Shown here: positions 50,361 through 59,944 of the stretch, piece by piece
Position numbering within the stretch: the stretch's first letter is position 1
Layout: every line of letters starts with the position of its first letter
Position numbers and translations under genes: made by a program
The notes under the pieces: generated by a model
Seen by the model: the letters and a program-made list of their open reading frames with translations, nothing else
Databases searched by the model: none
Told to the model about the DNA's origin: nothing
Source of the DNA: DLKC01 sp002478885
Lineage (GTDB): Bacteria; Bacteroidota; Bacteroidia; Chitinophagales; Chitinophagaceae
Direction of reading: 5' to 3'
Assembly (NCBI GenBank): GCA_046329585.1
Contig: JAXLUI010000001.1
Span: forward strand, 248,001-312,000
Length of the DNA: 64,000 bases

Positions 50361-52190
50361 ATGTATCGTACACATACCTGTGGTGAATTAAGAGTAACCG
50401 ATGTAAGCAAGACAGTGACACTCGCCGGATGGGTGCAAACCATTAGAAAATTCGGAGCAATCACTTTTATTGACCTGCGCGACCGTTATGGCATTACGCA
50501 ATTGCTTTTTGGCGAAGACCTGCAAAGCCAGCTTGATGCAAATCCTCCCGGCCGCGAATTTGTTTTGCAAGCTGTCGGAATCGTGCAGGAACGGAGTAAC
50601 AAAAATTCAAATATTACCACCGGTGAAATCGAAATCACCGTGAAATCGTTTACGATATTGAATAAGTCGGCCATACCGCCATTCACCATAACAGACGAGA
50701 CAGACGGAGGCGATGACCTGCGCATGAAATACCGTTATCTCGACCTTCGCCGCAATGCAGTGAAGAAAAATCTCGAGCTGCGTTACGCCGTTAGCCGCAG
50801 CACCCGCAACTATTTGCATGAGCAGGGTTTTATGGATATTGAAACGCCTTTTCTTATTAAGTCAACACCCGAAGGAGCAAGAGATTTCGTGGTTCCTTCC
50901 CGTATGAACCCCGGGCAGTTTTATGCTTTACCGCAGAGCCCGCAAACGTTTAAGCAGTTGCTGATGGTAAGCGGTTATGACCGGTATTACCAGATCGTAA
51001 AATGCTTCCGCGATGAAGACCTTCGCGCCGACAGGCAGCCGGAATTTACACAGATCGATTGTGAAATGGCCTTTGTGCAGCAGGAAGATATCCTTAACAT
51101 GTTTGAAGGGTTGGTCAAGCGCATTTTTAAAGATGTAAAAGGCATTGACTATAACGATATGGTAGAGCGCATGACCTGGGAAGACGCGATGTGGCACTAT
51201 GGTAACGACAAGCCGGATATCCGTTTTGGTATGCATATCTGCAACCTGAAAAAGCCCGGTTCTGTTTATGTAAACAAAGAGGACAAGGCCGCATTGATCA
51301 ATGGAGCTGACTTTAAAGTATTTGACGATGCGGAAACAGTTTTGTGTATAGCTGTGCCGGGCTGCAGTGAATATACCCGAAAGCAAACCGATGAAATAAC
51401 AGAGTGGGTTAAGCGGCCACAGATCGGCATGAAGGGGCTTGTATTTATCAAATGCAATGCGGACGGAACTTTCAAAAGCAGCGTAGATAAATTCTACAGT
51501 GAAGAAAAATTGAAAGCCATTGCTGAAGCGGCCAATGCCCAAGCCGGCGATCTCATTCTTGTACTTGCAGGCGCAGAAGAACGTACCCGTAAAGCGATGA
51601 GCGAACTGCGTCTCGAAATGGGCAAACGTCTTGGCTTGAGGAAAGACAACGAATTCAGGCTATTGTGGGTGCTCGACTTCCCGCTGTTTGAATATGATGA
51701 AGAAGGCAACAGGTGGGTAGCACGTCACCACCCGTTCACGTCCCCGAAGCCATCTGATATAGAAGTAATGATTAATAACAATCCTGTTATAACGGATGCC
51801 GCGAAGTATCTTGAACATCCTTATGCAGGTATCAAGGCCAATGCCTATGATATGGTGTTGAACGGGAATGAGATCGGTGGCGGTTCTATCCGTATTTACC
51901 AGAGAGCATTACAGGAGAAAATGTTTACCGCGCTCGGCATGAGTAAGGAAGAAGCTTTGCATAAATTCGGGTTTTTGCTGGGTGCGTTTGAATATGGCGC
52001 GCCACCACATGGCGGACTCGCATTTGGTTTCGACCGTTTGTGTGCCATATTGGGTGGCAGTGAAAGTATCCGCGATTTTATCGCCTTCCCTAAAAACAAC
52101 AGCGGCCGCGATGTAATGCTGGATGCCCCATCCTCTATCGATGATAAACAGTTTGATGAACTGCAGATAAAGCTGGATTTGAAAGCTTAA
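50361..52190 (+). CDS. aspS: Aspartyl-tRNA synthetase
   Basis: 609 residues. Class II synthetase: an N-terminal OB-fold anticodon-binding domain opening MYRTHTCGELRVTDVSKTV, the FLIKSTPEGARDFVVPSR and FRDEDLRADRQPEFTQID motif 2 region, a GAD insertion domain, and the C-terminal GLAFGFDRLCAILGG motif 3. It charges tRNA-Asp (or tRNA-Asn also, if non-discriminating). ATG 50361 fits the family start; the longer frame to 50175 reads through the promoter and element P. A terminator follows. Confidence 0.97.
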   Translation: MYRTHTCGELRVTDVSKTVTLAGWVQTIRKFGAITFIDLRDRYGITQLLFGEDLQSQLDANPPGREFVLQAVGIVQERSNKNSNITTGEIEITVKSFTILNKSAIPPFTITDETDGGDDLRMKYRYLDLRRNAVKKNLELRYAVSRSTRNYLHEQGFMDIETPFLIKSTPEGARDFVVPSRMNPGQFYALPQSPQTFKQLLMVSGYDRYYQIVKCFRDEDLRADRQPEFTQIDCEMAFVQQEDILNMFEGLVKRIFKDVKGIDYNDMVERMTWEDAMWHYGNDKPDIRFGMHICNLKKPGSVYVNKEDKAALINGADFKVFDDAETVLCIAVPGCSEYTRKQTDEITEWVKRPQIGMKGLVFIKCNADGTFKSSVDKFYSEEKLKAIAEAANAQAGDLILVLAGAEERTRKAMSELRLEMGKRLGLRKDNEFRLLWVLDFPLFEYDEEGNRWVARHHPFTSPKPSDIEVMINNNPVITDAAKYLEHPYAGIKANAYDMVLNGNEIGGGSIRIYQRALQEKMFTALGMSKEEALHKFGFLLGAFEYGAPPHGGLAFGFDRLCAILGGSESIRDFIAFPKNNSGRDVMLDAPSSIDDKQFDELQIKLDLKA

Positions 52191-52210
52191 AACAAAAAGT
52201 CAATATTTTA

Positions 52211-52240
52211 AAAAAGCCCGGCTATACCGCCGGGCTTTTT
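52211..52240 (+). terminator. Rho-independent terminator after aspS
   Basis: AAAAAGCCCGGC (52211-52222) pairs with GCCGGGCTTTTT (52229-52240) around a TATACC loop; a textbook terminator. Confidence 0.9.
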
Positions 52241-52430
52241 TGTTGGCCGGCATTTGTTTAGCACAAGTGCATGGGGCAATAGCCGATGCTATAAAAAATA
52301 TTGCCTAAATCATAAAAAAACAGCATCCCAATTGCTTTGCGAAAAACCAGCTGCGAAGGGACCAAAAAAAACAAGAATAACTTAACCTGGAATTTTTCCG
52401 GTAACCATTATTCCTTATCTTGAGCACCTG

Positions 52431-52475
52431 AGAGTTGCCTGCCATACGGTTCCCGTATAGAGGCAACTCTTTTGT
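52431..52475 (+). promoter_or_regulatory. Large hairpin with a T-tail in the leader of the ATP-grasp operon
   Basis: AGAGTTGCCT (52431-52440) pairs with AGGCAACTCT (52461-52470). Inside it, ATACGG (52444-52449) pairs with CCGTAT (52453-52458). TTTTGTTTTAT follows, and the start codon is at 52502. It looks like a terminator placed in front of a gene, so it may attenuate the operon or cap a short upstream RNA. Confidence 0.5.
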
Positions 52476-52501
52476 TTTATACCAACCAAAACGAATTGGG
52501 T

Positions 52502-53941
52502 ATGGAAAATTTTTTACAGAACTATTTATGCAGCGACGGCATTTGGGACGAGATGTGCAACAACCGCTCCATCCGTGAGCAATACGCCAAAGTCTTCGAT
52601 ACGCTGCTGCAATCTACGGTTGCCGACCTGCAACAGAAAGACCGGCTTGCCGGTGAACTTTTCCTCAACCAGGGCATCACGTTCACCGTGTACAGCGACA
52701 ATGCCGGAATTGAAAGGATTTTCCCTTTCGACATCATCCCGCGTGTAATCACCGCCAAAGAGTGGGAGCATGTTGAGAAAGGCATCCAGCAAAGGCTGAA
52801 GGCGCTGAATATGTTTCTCAAAGATGTTTACAACGATCAGCAAATTCTCAAAGACGGCATTATACCGGCGCAACTGGTTGCATCGTGCCCGCATTTTCTG
52901 CGGGAGGTACACGGAATAAAAGTGCCTTATGATATTTATGTACACATCAGCGGTATCGATCTCATCCGTGGAGAGGATGGCACTTTTTATATTCTCGAAG
53001 ACAACCTGCGCACGCCAAGCGGTGTAAGTTACATGCTCGAAAACCGCGAGGTCACCAAACGTATTTTTCCCGATATGGTTGCCGCCAACAATGTGCGCCG
53101 TGTACAGAATTACCCGTTGTTGCTGCACCAGATCCTGTTGTCGATGGCACCCACCCAACTCTCCTCACCTACCGTTGTATTGCTAACACCCGGCGTTTAT
53201 AACTCGGCCTATTACGAGCATACTTTTCTTGCACGGCAAATGGGCGTACAACTGGTCGAGGGACGCGACCTCGTGGTTGACAACCATAAAGTATTTATGA
53301 AGACCACCAGCGGACTTGAACAGGTGCATGTTATTTACCGCAGGATCGATGATGATTATATGGACCCGTTAATTTTCCGCGCCGACAGCGCACTCGGCGT
53401 TCCCGGGATTATCGGCGCCTATCGCAAAGGCAATGTGGCGCTTGTAAATGCAGTCGGCAATGGGGTTGCAGACGACAAGGCCGTTTACGCCTATGTGCCT
53501 GACATGATTAAGTATTATCTCAACGAAGAACCCATACTGCCGAATGTTCCCACCTACCAGTTAAGTGATCCTGAGGCGAGGGAGCATGTGTTTAAAAATA
53601 TCCGGCAAATGGTGATCAAGCGCACCAACCAGAGCGGCGGTTACGGCATGATCATGGGCAATACTATTGAAGAAGAAGAATGGTTGAAAGCAAAGGAAAC
53701 CATCCTCGCGGAGCCAAGAAATTTTATTGCGCAACCCATTATCCAGCTTTCGACGGTGCCGTGTTTTATCGATGGCAAGTTCCAGCCGCGTCATGTAGAC
53801 CTGAGGCCATATGCTTTGTGCGGGCCGGATGGCGTGCAGATCGTGCCCGGCGGGCTTACCCGCGTGGCGTTACGGGAAGGCTCACTCGTGGTAAATTCTT
53901 CGCAGGGTGGCGGCAGTAAGGATACCTGGGTTATTGATTAA
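52502..53941 (+). CDS. Circularly permuted type 2 ATP-grasp protein (DUF404/DUF407)
   Basis: 479 residues. ATG 52502 gives the opening MENFLQNYLCSDGIWDEMCN. The chain shows DIYVHISGIDLIRGEDGTFY (near 155-175), ILEDNLRTPSGVSYMLENRE, and the later RTNQSGGYGMIMGN and GGSKDTWV segments of the cp-ATP-grasp fold. The family is thought to form peptide or amide bonds with ATP. In many bacteria it is found with alpha-E and transglutaminase proteins, as here. Product and substrate are not known. Dispersed element copy Q follows in the gap before the alpha-E gene. Confidence 0.85.
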   Translation: MENFLQNYLCSDGIWDEMCNNRSIREQYAKVFDTLLQSTVADLQQKDRLAGELFLNQGITFTVYSDNAGIERIFPFDIIPRVITAKEWEHVEKGIQQRLKALNMFLKDVYNDQQILKDGIIPAQLVASCPHFLREVHGIKVPYDIYVHISGIDLIRGEDGTFYILEDNLRTPSGVSYMLENREVTKRIFPDMVAANNVRRVQNYPLLLHQILLSMAPTQLSSPTVVLLTPGVYNSAYYEHTFLARQMGVQLVEGRDLVVDNHKVFMKTTSGLEQVHVIYRRIDDDYMDPLIFRADSALGVPGIIGAYRKGNVALVNAVGNGVADDKAVYAYVPDMIKYYLNEEPILPNVPTYQLSDPEAREHVFKNIRQMVIKRTNQSGGYGMIMGNTIEEEEWLKAKETILAEPRNFIAQPIIQLSTVPCFIDGKFQPRHVDLRPYALCGPDGVQIVPGGLTRVALREGSLVVNSSQGGGSKDTWVID

Positions 53942-53951
53942 AAAAATAATG

Positions 53952-54010
53952 AGCCCGGCTGTTGTGCATATCGCATCGCCTGTTGCGTCGCACAGCTGCA
54001 GGTCCCGGCC
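53952..54010 (+). repeat. Dispersed ~70-bp element, copy Q
   Basis: Left box AGCCCGGC (53952-53959), core TTGCGTCGCAC (53983-53993), and a CCCGGCC box (54004-54010), closer than usual. It lies within the ATP-grasp operon. Confidence 0.75.
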
Positions 54011-54074
54011 AATGATCATCAAACAGGAATGCCGCAACCGAAAACTTGTAACTAACATAACAATCAACTGATAC

Positions 54075-55016
54075 ATGTTAAGTAGAATTGCAGACTCACT
54101 ATTTTGGTTAAACCGCTATATGGAAAGAGCCGAAGGCCTTTTACGCGTAACTAGCACCAACTATATTCTGTCGCTGGATAAAGATGTAAACACGCACCTC
54201 AGCTGGAAGCCAGTGCTGGAAATGTTCACCTATGCCGACGACGAAAAGATTGCGGAGATCGAAGATAACAGCAATGCGGCGCTGCAACTGCTCATAACCG
54301 ATGTTACCAATCAAAACTCCCTGAAAGTTATCTTAAACCGTGCCAGGGAAAACGCAAGGGGTGTTCAGGATCATATTACCAAAGAAGTATGGGAGCATGT
54401 AAACCATATGTACCATCTCGTAAACCAGCCTGATCTTGCCGCAAAGCTCAACAGCTATGAAGCCCTTGAGGTGATCGATAATTTCGGCAAGAACAGTTTG
54501 CTTTTTACGGGCGTAACCGATACCACCATGCCGCGCGGTTCGGGCTGGAGTTTCATGAATCTTGGCAAGCTGATAGAACGTTGTACGCAAACAATAGAAA
54601 TAACAGACAAGCAATACAAAAGCATCGGTTATGACCCGGGCAATTCTTCAGACATTTTAAGATGGCGGTCGTTACTGCTATCGCTTTCGGGGTATGAACT
54701 GCATTTAAAAACCTACCGCGCTGCCGATTTTAATAAAGACGTGTTGCACCAGGTGCTGATCAACCAACACTTCACCCGCTCGGTTATTTACTCGCTTAGC
54801 CGTATTAACAAATACCTGGAAGACGTGGTAAAAGAAAACAGGGTTTCGGGCAACGACTCGCTGCAACTGTTTTTCGGACGACTTTACAGCCGCGTAAAAT
54901 ATGTGGATATTGAAACACTCAAAGGCGTTATTTTGCAGCAATTTCTCGAAGAGGTCAGGCATGATCTTTTAGAATTCAGTAAAAGACTTGCACAAAACTT
55001 TTTCTCTTATTCCTAA
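54075..55016 (+). CDS. Alpha-E domain protein (DUF403)
   Basis: 313 residues, all-helical. It starts MLSRIADSLFWLNRYMERAE, the hallmark opening of the alpha-E (DUF403) family with the RxxE core. The C-terminal half has FTRSVIYSLSRINKYLEDVV. Proteins of this family occur next to cp-ATP-grasp and transglutaminase genes and may act as a partner in peptide formation or modification; the reaction is unproven. It is 134 bases after the ATP-grasp gene and 9 bases before the transglutaminase gene. Confidence 0.88.
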   Translation: MLSRIADSLFWLNRYMERAEGLLRVTSTNYILSLDKDVNTHLSWKPVLEMFTYADDEKIAEIEDNSNAALQLLITDVTNQNSLKVILNRARENARGVQDHITKEVWEHVNHMYHLVNQPDLAAKLNSYEALEVIDNFGKNSLLFTGVTDTTMPRGSGWSFMNLGKLIERCTQTIEITDKQYKSIGYDPGNSSDILRWRSLLLSLSGYELHLKTYRAADFNKDVLHQVLINQHFTRSVIYSLSRINKYLEDVVKENRVSGNDSLQLFFGRLYSRVKYVDIETLKGVILQQFLEEVRHDLLEFSKRLAQNFFSYS

Positions 55017-55025
55017 AAAACAGGT

Positions 55026-55973
55026 ATGCCCGTTTTTAAGATCCACCACATAACAAAATACGAATACGACAGGCCTGTAAGCGAGAGCGTGAATGAAATA
55101 AAAATATTCCCGGTTGCAACAGACGAACAGGAAATTCTCTCGCACGAGATTATTATAAGTCCTACCCCGGATATGCACAGTTTTTATGATTACTGGGGCA
55201 ATAAAACGGGTGTATTTAATATATTGCCGCTACACCCTTCCCTGGTCATTGAAAGTAAGCTGCTCATTCGAACAACAGCATCTTCCCAGTTGCGTATTAA
55301 CTTTCATACAGGTTTTGAGCAGTTGGAAAAGGAAAGATCCGGCGATATGAAACTGATCGAGTTCTCCGTAAAAGACCAGGTAAAAAACCAGCCCGGCATT
55401 GATGAAATTGTCGAGAAGATCAGCGGCGACCGGCGAAGCGTTGCTACCGTGGTAGAGCGTTGCGCGGAGTATATTTACAAATACTTCAACTACAGGAAAG
55501 GAATTACCAATATAGAAACAACTGTTGATGAAATTTTAGCGCACCGCGGCGGCGTGTGCCAGGATTTTGCCCACCTGATGCTACAAGTGCTTGCCACGTT
55601 AAAGATACCATCAAGATATGTCAGCGGCTACATTTGCCCTAACAAAAATGGTATGCGTGGCGAAGGCGCTACACACGCATGGGTAGAGGCTTACATTCCT
55701 GGCTATGGCTGGGCCGGCATTGACCCTACGAACAATGTATGGGTCACCAATAACCATATTAAACTGGCTGTTGGAAGACATTTCAATGACTGCACACCTG
55801 TAAAGGGAACATTTAAGGGGCCGGCACGGCAGAAGCTTTCGGTGTACGTTTCGATCGGCTATGAAGACGGCCATGTATTTGAAGAGGTGAATAATGTACA
55901 GATGGAAACACAGGCGCCTGATCAAAAAGAAGAGCTGATCGGGGAACATTTTGCGGGACAGCAGCAACAATAA
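55026..55973 (+). CDS. Transglutaminase-like protein
   Basis: 315 residues. It has an N-terminal beta domain (about 1-110; MPVFKIHHITKYEYDRPVSE) and a papain-like transglutaminase core with the catalytic triad Cys178 (GGVCQDFAHLML), His217 (GATHAWVEAYIPGYGW) and Asp233 (GIDPTNN). The family is a predicted cysteine protease or acyltransferase. It is placed 9 bases after the alpha-E gene in a three-gene operon. No signal peptide, so it is probably cytoplasmic. The substrate may be the product of the ATP-grasp partner, which is an inference from gene order. Confidence 0.92.
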   Translation: MPVFKIHHITKYEYDRPVSESVNEIKIFPVATDEQEILSHEIIISPTPDMHSFYDYWGNKTGVFNILPLHPSLVIESKLLIRTTASSQLRINFHTGFEQLEKERSGDMKLIEFSVKDQVKNQPGIDEIVEKISGDRRSVATVVERCAEYIYKYFNYRKGITNIETTVDEILAHRGGVCQDFAHLMLQVLATLKIPSRYVSGYICPNKNGMRGEGATHAWVEAYIPGYGWAGIDPTNNVWVTNNHIKLAVGRHFNDCTPVKGTFKGPARQKLSVYVSIGYEDGHVFEEVNNVQMETQAPDQKEELIGEHFAGQQQQ

Positions 55974-56059
55974 GTCATTTTCCAATTTTTTCATAAACAG
56001 GCAGGCACCCTATTGTGCTTGCTTTTTTTATTGCATCTTGCAGCCTCAAAGTTCTATTC

Positions 56060-56530
56060 ATGATTGTTTACAGGATATTGAGTGTGTTTGTCAATCTTTT
56101 TAGCGCCCTGATCGCTGTGATCACCCTGTTTGGGGTAATGTATGCGATTGCAAACCCGGCTGCGCTATTGCAGTGCTTTTTATTTATCGGAGTGACGCTC
56201 TATGGCTGGTTTGCCAATCGTTTTCACCGGCATGTGTTGTTGCAAGAGGAACGCCTTCCCAGGCGGCAGAAAGATTGGTTACAGGTAAATGCAATCGTGG
56301 CCTTTATCTTTTGCGTACTAGGTATTTCCAACGCCGTATATGTTTACCGCAACCCCAATATTTTTGATGATGTTTTAAAACAACTACCCCCTGAAATGGC
56401 CGCGAGCCAGCAGTTGTTGCTTAATATTTCCACCGGGCTTTTTGTTTGTTGCCTGTTACTGGCAATACATATAGCCTGGACTTATATTCTTGTACGGAAG
56501 CATGCAGCTTATTTTACAGATGAGGCATAG
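56060..56530 (+). CDS. Small four-helix membrane protein
   Basis: 156 residues. I chose ATG 56060 (MIVYRILSVFVNLFSALIAV) because the earlier GTG start at 56015 adds a hydrophobic, unconserved stretch. Four hydrophobic helices are visible (about 5-28, 32-50, 74-92 and 118-140) with a basic loop (HRHVLLQEERLPRRQKD). No domain recognised. It lies 86 bases downstream of the transglutaminase gene, possibly at the end of that operon. No terminator is seen after it. Confidence 0.65.
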   Translation: MIVYRILSVFVNLFSALIAVITLFGVMYAIANPAALLQCFLFIGVTLYGWFANRFHRHVLLQEERLPRRQKDWLQVNAIVAFIFCVLGISNAVYVYRNPNIFDDVLKQLPPEMAASQQLLLNISTGLFVCCLLLAIHIAWTYILVRKHAAYFTDEA

Positions 56531-56710
56531 TGCATTTTGCCGTCAATTATTTTACCAATCTGCAAAGCAGGCCCACCTTAGGGCGATAGCTTCCGCTCAA
56601 TCGCTACAGCGGACTTCCCGCTGACTGTGAAGTATTTACATTGACAAATAAATTATTGGTTATTTAACCTGCCAGCGGTTTCATTTATTATTTTAGCAAA
56701 AAACAGGCTT

Positions 56711-59700
56711 ATGAGATTTAGCATAATCGTCCTTACCGGTCTTGCCTGCATGTGTTTAAAAGCACCAGCGCAAACGGTGTTACCCGCGCAGCAAAATCAA
56801 TCCCTTCCAAAACTGATGCAGTTGAGGGAAGATATTATCAAAGGCAAAAAAACAACTGCTGATCTTGACAGGATGTCAATGAACAACGGCACTTTGATCA
56901 CAGGAGCCCGTAGTATACCGGCACCCGGAAGAGCTGTATCTGCCGATAAGCTGCCTGCAGCAGCCACCAATGTTTTTCACCTCACAAAAGATATTAATGC
57001 GCTAACCAGTTCAAACCCTTACAACAATAACCTGCTCAATTATTTTGACCTGAAGTATGCAGTTATGAATAACATCGCTTATTTCTGGGCAGATGATGGT
57101 GTGCATGGATCTGAATTGTGGAGAAGCGACGGCACACCGGCAGGAACATACCTGGTAAAAGATATTACTGCAGGTAATTTATCCAGCGCCGGATCACAAA
57201 TTGCGTCGACTGGCAATAAGTTATTTTTTGCAGTAGGTACAGATCAACTGTGGACTTCGGACGGCACTGAAGCAGGGACACAGTTTGTTAAAACCATACC
57301 TTTTACAGGCGGTAACAGCCTTGTAGATTTTTTCCCGGTGGGAAACAGTATTTTTTTCGTTGCAACCACTTTTCCAAGTGGCAGCATTTTCAACCAGTTG
57401 TGGAAGAGCGATGGTACAGATGCGGGGACGGTGCTCGTGTACGACGATGGCAATAATAACCCGGGCTGGGGAATGTCGCATTTTACGTATGCCAATGGCC
57501 TGTTGTATTTTACCAACACCAACAGTGCGAACGGTTACGAGGTTTGGCGAAGCGATGGAACTACAGCAGGTACACATATTTTACGAGATATCAATCCTGA
57601 CGCCTACGATTACTATGGGCAGGGGCCGGACAATTTAACGGTGTACAATAACCAGGTTTATTTCACGGAATCGGATGGCACTTACAGAAAGCTCTTCGTA
57701 GCCGATATTGCCGGAACAACGGCTACGGCGGCACCCGGCAACAACAGCGTTATTTTTGATCCATTAAATTATTACCTGTTCGCCAACAACCCTTTTACCG
57801 TAAGTAATGGCCTGATGTATATGCAAGGCTCTACCGCGGCAACCGGGAATGAGCTTTTTCGCTACGACGCCATCAATGGCGAGGTATTGTTAAAAGATAT
57901 TACGCCTGGTACAGACAATACGAAGATCATTGCATACGGAGCAATGTCAGATGTAAATAACGTGCTTTATTTTGGAGTTGTTAATGCAGCCAATCAATAT
58001 GAGCTATGGGCAACAAGGGGCAAAACAAACAATACAGCAAGGATAAAGCAGTTCAATAACGGGGAATCTTTTTCCGCTTTTTTTAATGCAAACGGAACGC
58101 TTGTATTCCAGAAGTCGGATGCCACTTACGGAACCGAATTATGGAAAAGTGACGGTACAGGCACCGGAACTGTATTGGTAAAAGACATTTATGCAGGCGT
58201 TTACGGTGGCAATCCCAGCTTTTTTACGTTAGCGGGCAATAAGTTATTATTCACCGCCTATACAGCCGGTACCGGCAACGAATTATGGTCGAGCAACCTT
58301 ACGGATGCCGGCACCAAACAAGTAAAAGATATTAACAAAAGCAGCACCGAAAGTTCTTATGCCGGACAGTATTATACGGGTATTACAGCTTTTGGAAACG
58401 GCGCATTATTTTCTGCATCAACAAAGGAAACCGGGGCCGAACTTTATCAATCCGATGGCAGTTCTGCCGGTACTGCCCTGCTTAAAGACAATGTTCCGGG
58501 CGAAGTTGGTTCGTCGCCTCAATTCTTCCTTAATAAGAACAACTATATTTATTTCAGAAGCAGCGAGCAGACAGGCAACACTTATTTAAACAACATATAC
58601 CGGACAGATGGAACCGCAGCAGGAACAGTAAAAATTGTCTCCGCGCCTACCGCATCAGAAAGGTTTACCGTCACCGACAACGGATTTGTATATTATACTG
58701 CTTACAATAGCTTGAATTACACTTATGATCTTTACCGAAGCGATGGCACAGAAGCCGGTACCATTTTACTCTTGCCCGGCCTGTATTATGATGCCTTTCC
58801 GGTTGCTGTTGGCAACACGGTTTTCTTTGCCAATAGCGATAACAGCAACGGAACCGAGCTATGGAAAACTGACGGAACTGTTGCAGGTACTACGATCGTA
58901 AAAGATATTTACCCGGGTGCAAACAGTTCCGCTCCCTATAGCCTCACTGTATTTAATGGCAATATCTATTTTGGCGCATATGACGGCACCAATTCAGCTT
59001 ATTCATTCTGGCGCAGCAATGGCACAGAAGCCGGCACCATTAAACTGAGTACTGTTACTCCCTACACGCAGAATGTATTCGATAACAATAAACACTTCTG
59101 TGTTTCCAATAATACACTGTACTTTACCGCTTCCGACATTGTGAACGGCAACGGGTACGAACTATGGAAAACCACCGGCACAGCTAACAGCACCAAAATG
59201 GTGAAAGATATTTACCCGGGAAGTTTCGGATCCAACCCAGGTTACCTGACCGATGTAAACGGCACCCTGTTTTTTATGGCCAATGATCCGTTGTATGGCC
59301 AGGAATTATGGGGCAGCAATGGAACAGCGAGCGGCACAAAACTCATAAAAGATGTAACGCCGGGGGGCAGTACCTATCTTAATTACCCCCCCACAGTGGC
59401 TGCCGGCAGGTTTTATTTCGTGGTCTTTGATTCGCTTTGGGTATCGGCGGGCACAGCAGCCAGCACCAAACAGGTAAACGATGCCGGCCTCTCCGGTCTT
59501 CAATATATCCAAAACCTTACAGGCACGCCAACCAAGCTGTTTTTTGGGGCTTACACTTATAATAATGGTTACGAGTTATATGTTGGTGACCTAACGCCCG
59601 GGGCGGCTACTATTGCCAGCACGGATGATGCAATAACACTTCCTGCATTCGATGCAAAGATTTATCCAAACCCTGTAAAAAATGTGGCGCAGGTAACGGT

Positions 59701-59884
59701 AAGCGGCGATGCAAAAAAGCTTAATATCACCGTAAGAGATATCAATGGAAAAGTTGTGCTGCAACAAAAATTCAGCAATACTACACAGCTAACGTTGCAA
59801 ACGGGAAAATTTGCAGCGGGTGTATATTTTGTAACAGTGCACAACGGCAGGGAAAGCAAAGTGATCAAGCTTGTAAAAGACTAA
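56711..59884 (+). CDS. ELWxxDGT-repeat surface protein with T9SS sorting domain
   Basis: 1057 residues. A signal peptide (about 1-20) is followed by about sixteen repeats of the ELWxSDGTxAGTxxVKDI type (for example GTELWKSDGTGTGTVLVKDI). These are AGT/ELWxxDGT beta repeats that probably form a beta-propeller or a beta-solenoid. The C-terminal 80 residues have a type A T9SS sorting domain (AKIYPNPVKNVAQVTV, KLNITVRDINGKVVLQQ, ending KLVKD). It is exported by the type IX system. Function unknown; adhesion or surface display are common guesses. A terminator follows at 59906-59939. Confidence 0.93.
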   Translation: MRFSIIVLTGLACMCLKAPAQTVLPAQQNQSLPKLMQLREDIIKGKKTTADLDRMSMNNGTLITGARSIPAPGRAVSADKLPAAATNVFHLTKDINALTSSNPYNNNLLNYFDLKYAVMNNIAYFWADDGVHGSELWRSDGTPAGTYLVKDITAGNLSSAGSQIASTGNKLFFAVGTDQLWTSDGTEAGTQFVKTIPFTGGNSLVDFFPVGNSIFFVATTFPSGSIFNQLWKSDGTDAGTVLVYDDGNNNPGWGMSHFTYANGLLYFTNTNSANGYEVWRSDGTTAGTHILRDINPDAYDYYGQGPDNLTVYNNQVYFTESDGTYRKLFVADIAGTTATAAPGNNSVIFDPLNYYLFANNPFTVSNGLMYMQGSTAATGNELFRYDAINGEVLLKDITPGTDNTKIIAYGAMSDVNNVLYFGVVNAANQYELWATRGKTNNTARIKQFNNGESFSAFFNANGTLVFQKSDATYGTELWKSDGTGTGTVLVKDIYAGVYGGNPSFFTLAGNKLLFTAYTAGTGNELWSSNLTDAGTKQVKDINKSSTESSYAGQYYTGITAFGNGALFSASTKETGAELYQSDGSSAGTALLKDNVPGEVGSSPQFFLNKNNYIYFRSSEQTGNTYLNNIYRTDGTAAGTVKIVSAPTASERFTVTDNGFVYYTAYNSLNYTYDLYRSDGTEAGTILLLPGLYYDAFPVAVGNTVFFANSDNSNGTELWKTDGTVAGTTIVKDIYPGANSSAPYSLTVFNGNIYFGAYDGTNSAYSFWRSNGTEAGTIKLSTVTPYTQNVFDNNKHFCVSNNTLYFTASDIVNGNGYELWKTTGTANSTKMVKDIYPGSFGSNPGYLTDVNGTLFFMANDPLYGQELWGSNGTASGTKLIKDVTPGGSTYLNYPPTVAAGRFYFVVFDSLWVSAGTAASTKQVNDAGLSGLQYIQNLTGTPTKLFFGAYTYNNGYELYVGDLTPGAATIASTDDAITLPAFDAKIYPNPVKNVAQVTVSGDAKKLNITVRDINGKVVLQQKFSNTTQLTLQTGKFAAGVYFVTVHNGRESKVIKLVKD

Positions 59885-59905
59885 AATCAATGTTTGTAAA
59901 AGGAG

Positions 59906-59939
59906 ATCCTGCGGCGTTTACCGTCGCGGGATTTTTTTT
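59906..59939 (+). terminator. Rho-independent terminator after the ELWxxDGT gene
   Basis: ATCCTGCGGCG (59906-59916) pairs with CGTCGCGGGAT (59922-59932) with two G-T pairs, followed by eight Ts. Confidence 0.85.
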
Positions 59940-59944
59940 GTGTA

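Larger units (their letters stand above)
52191..52501. other. Intergenic region between aspS and the ATP-grasp gene
   Basis: Contains the aspS terminator (52211-52240) and the leader hairpin (52431-52475). No gene was found. A TATCTTGA string near 52417 resembles a -7 box. Confidence 0.65.
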
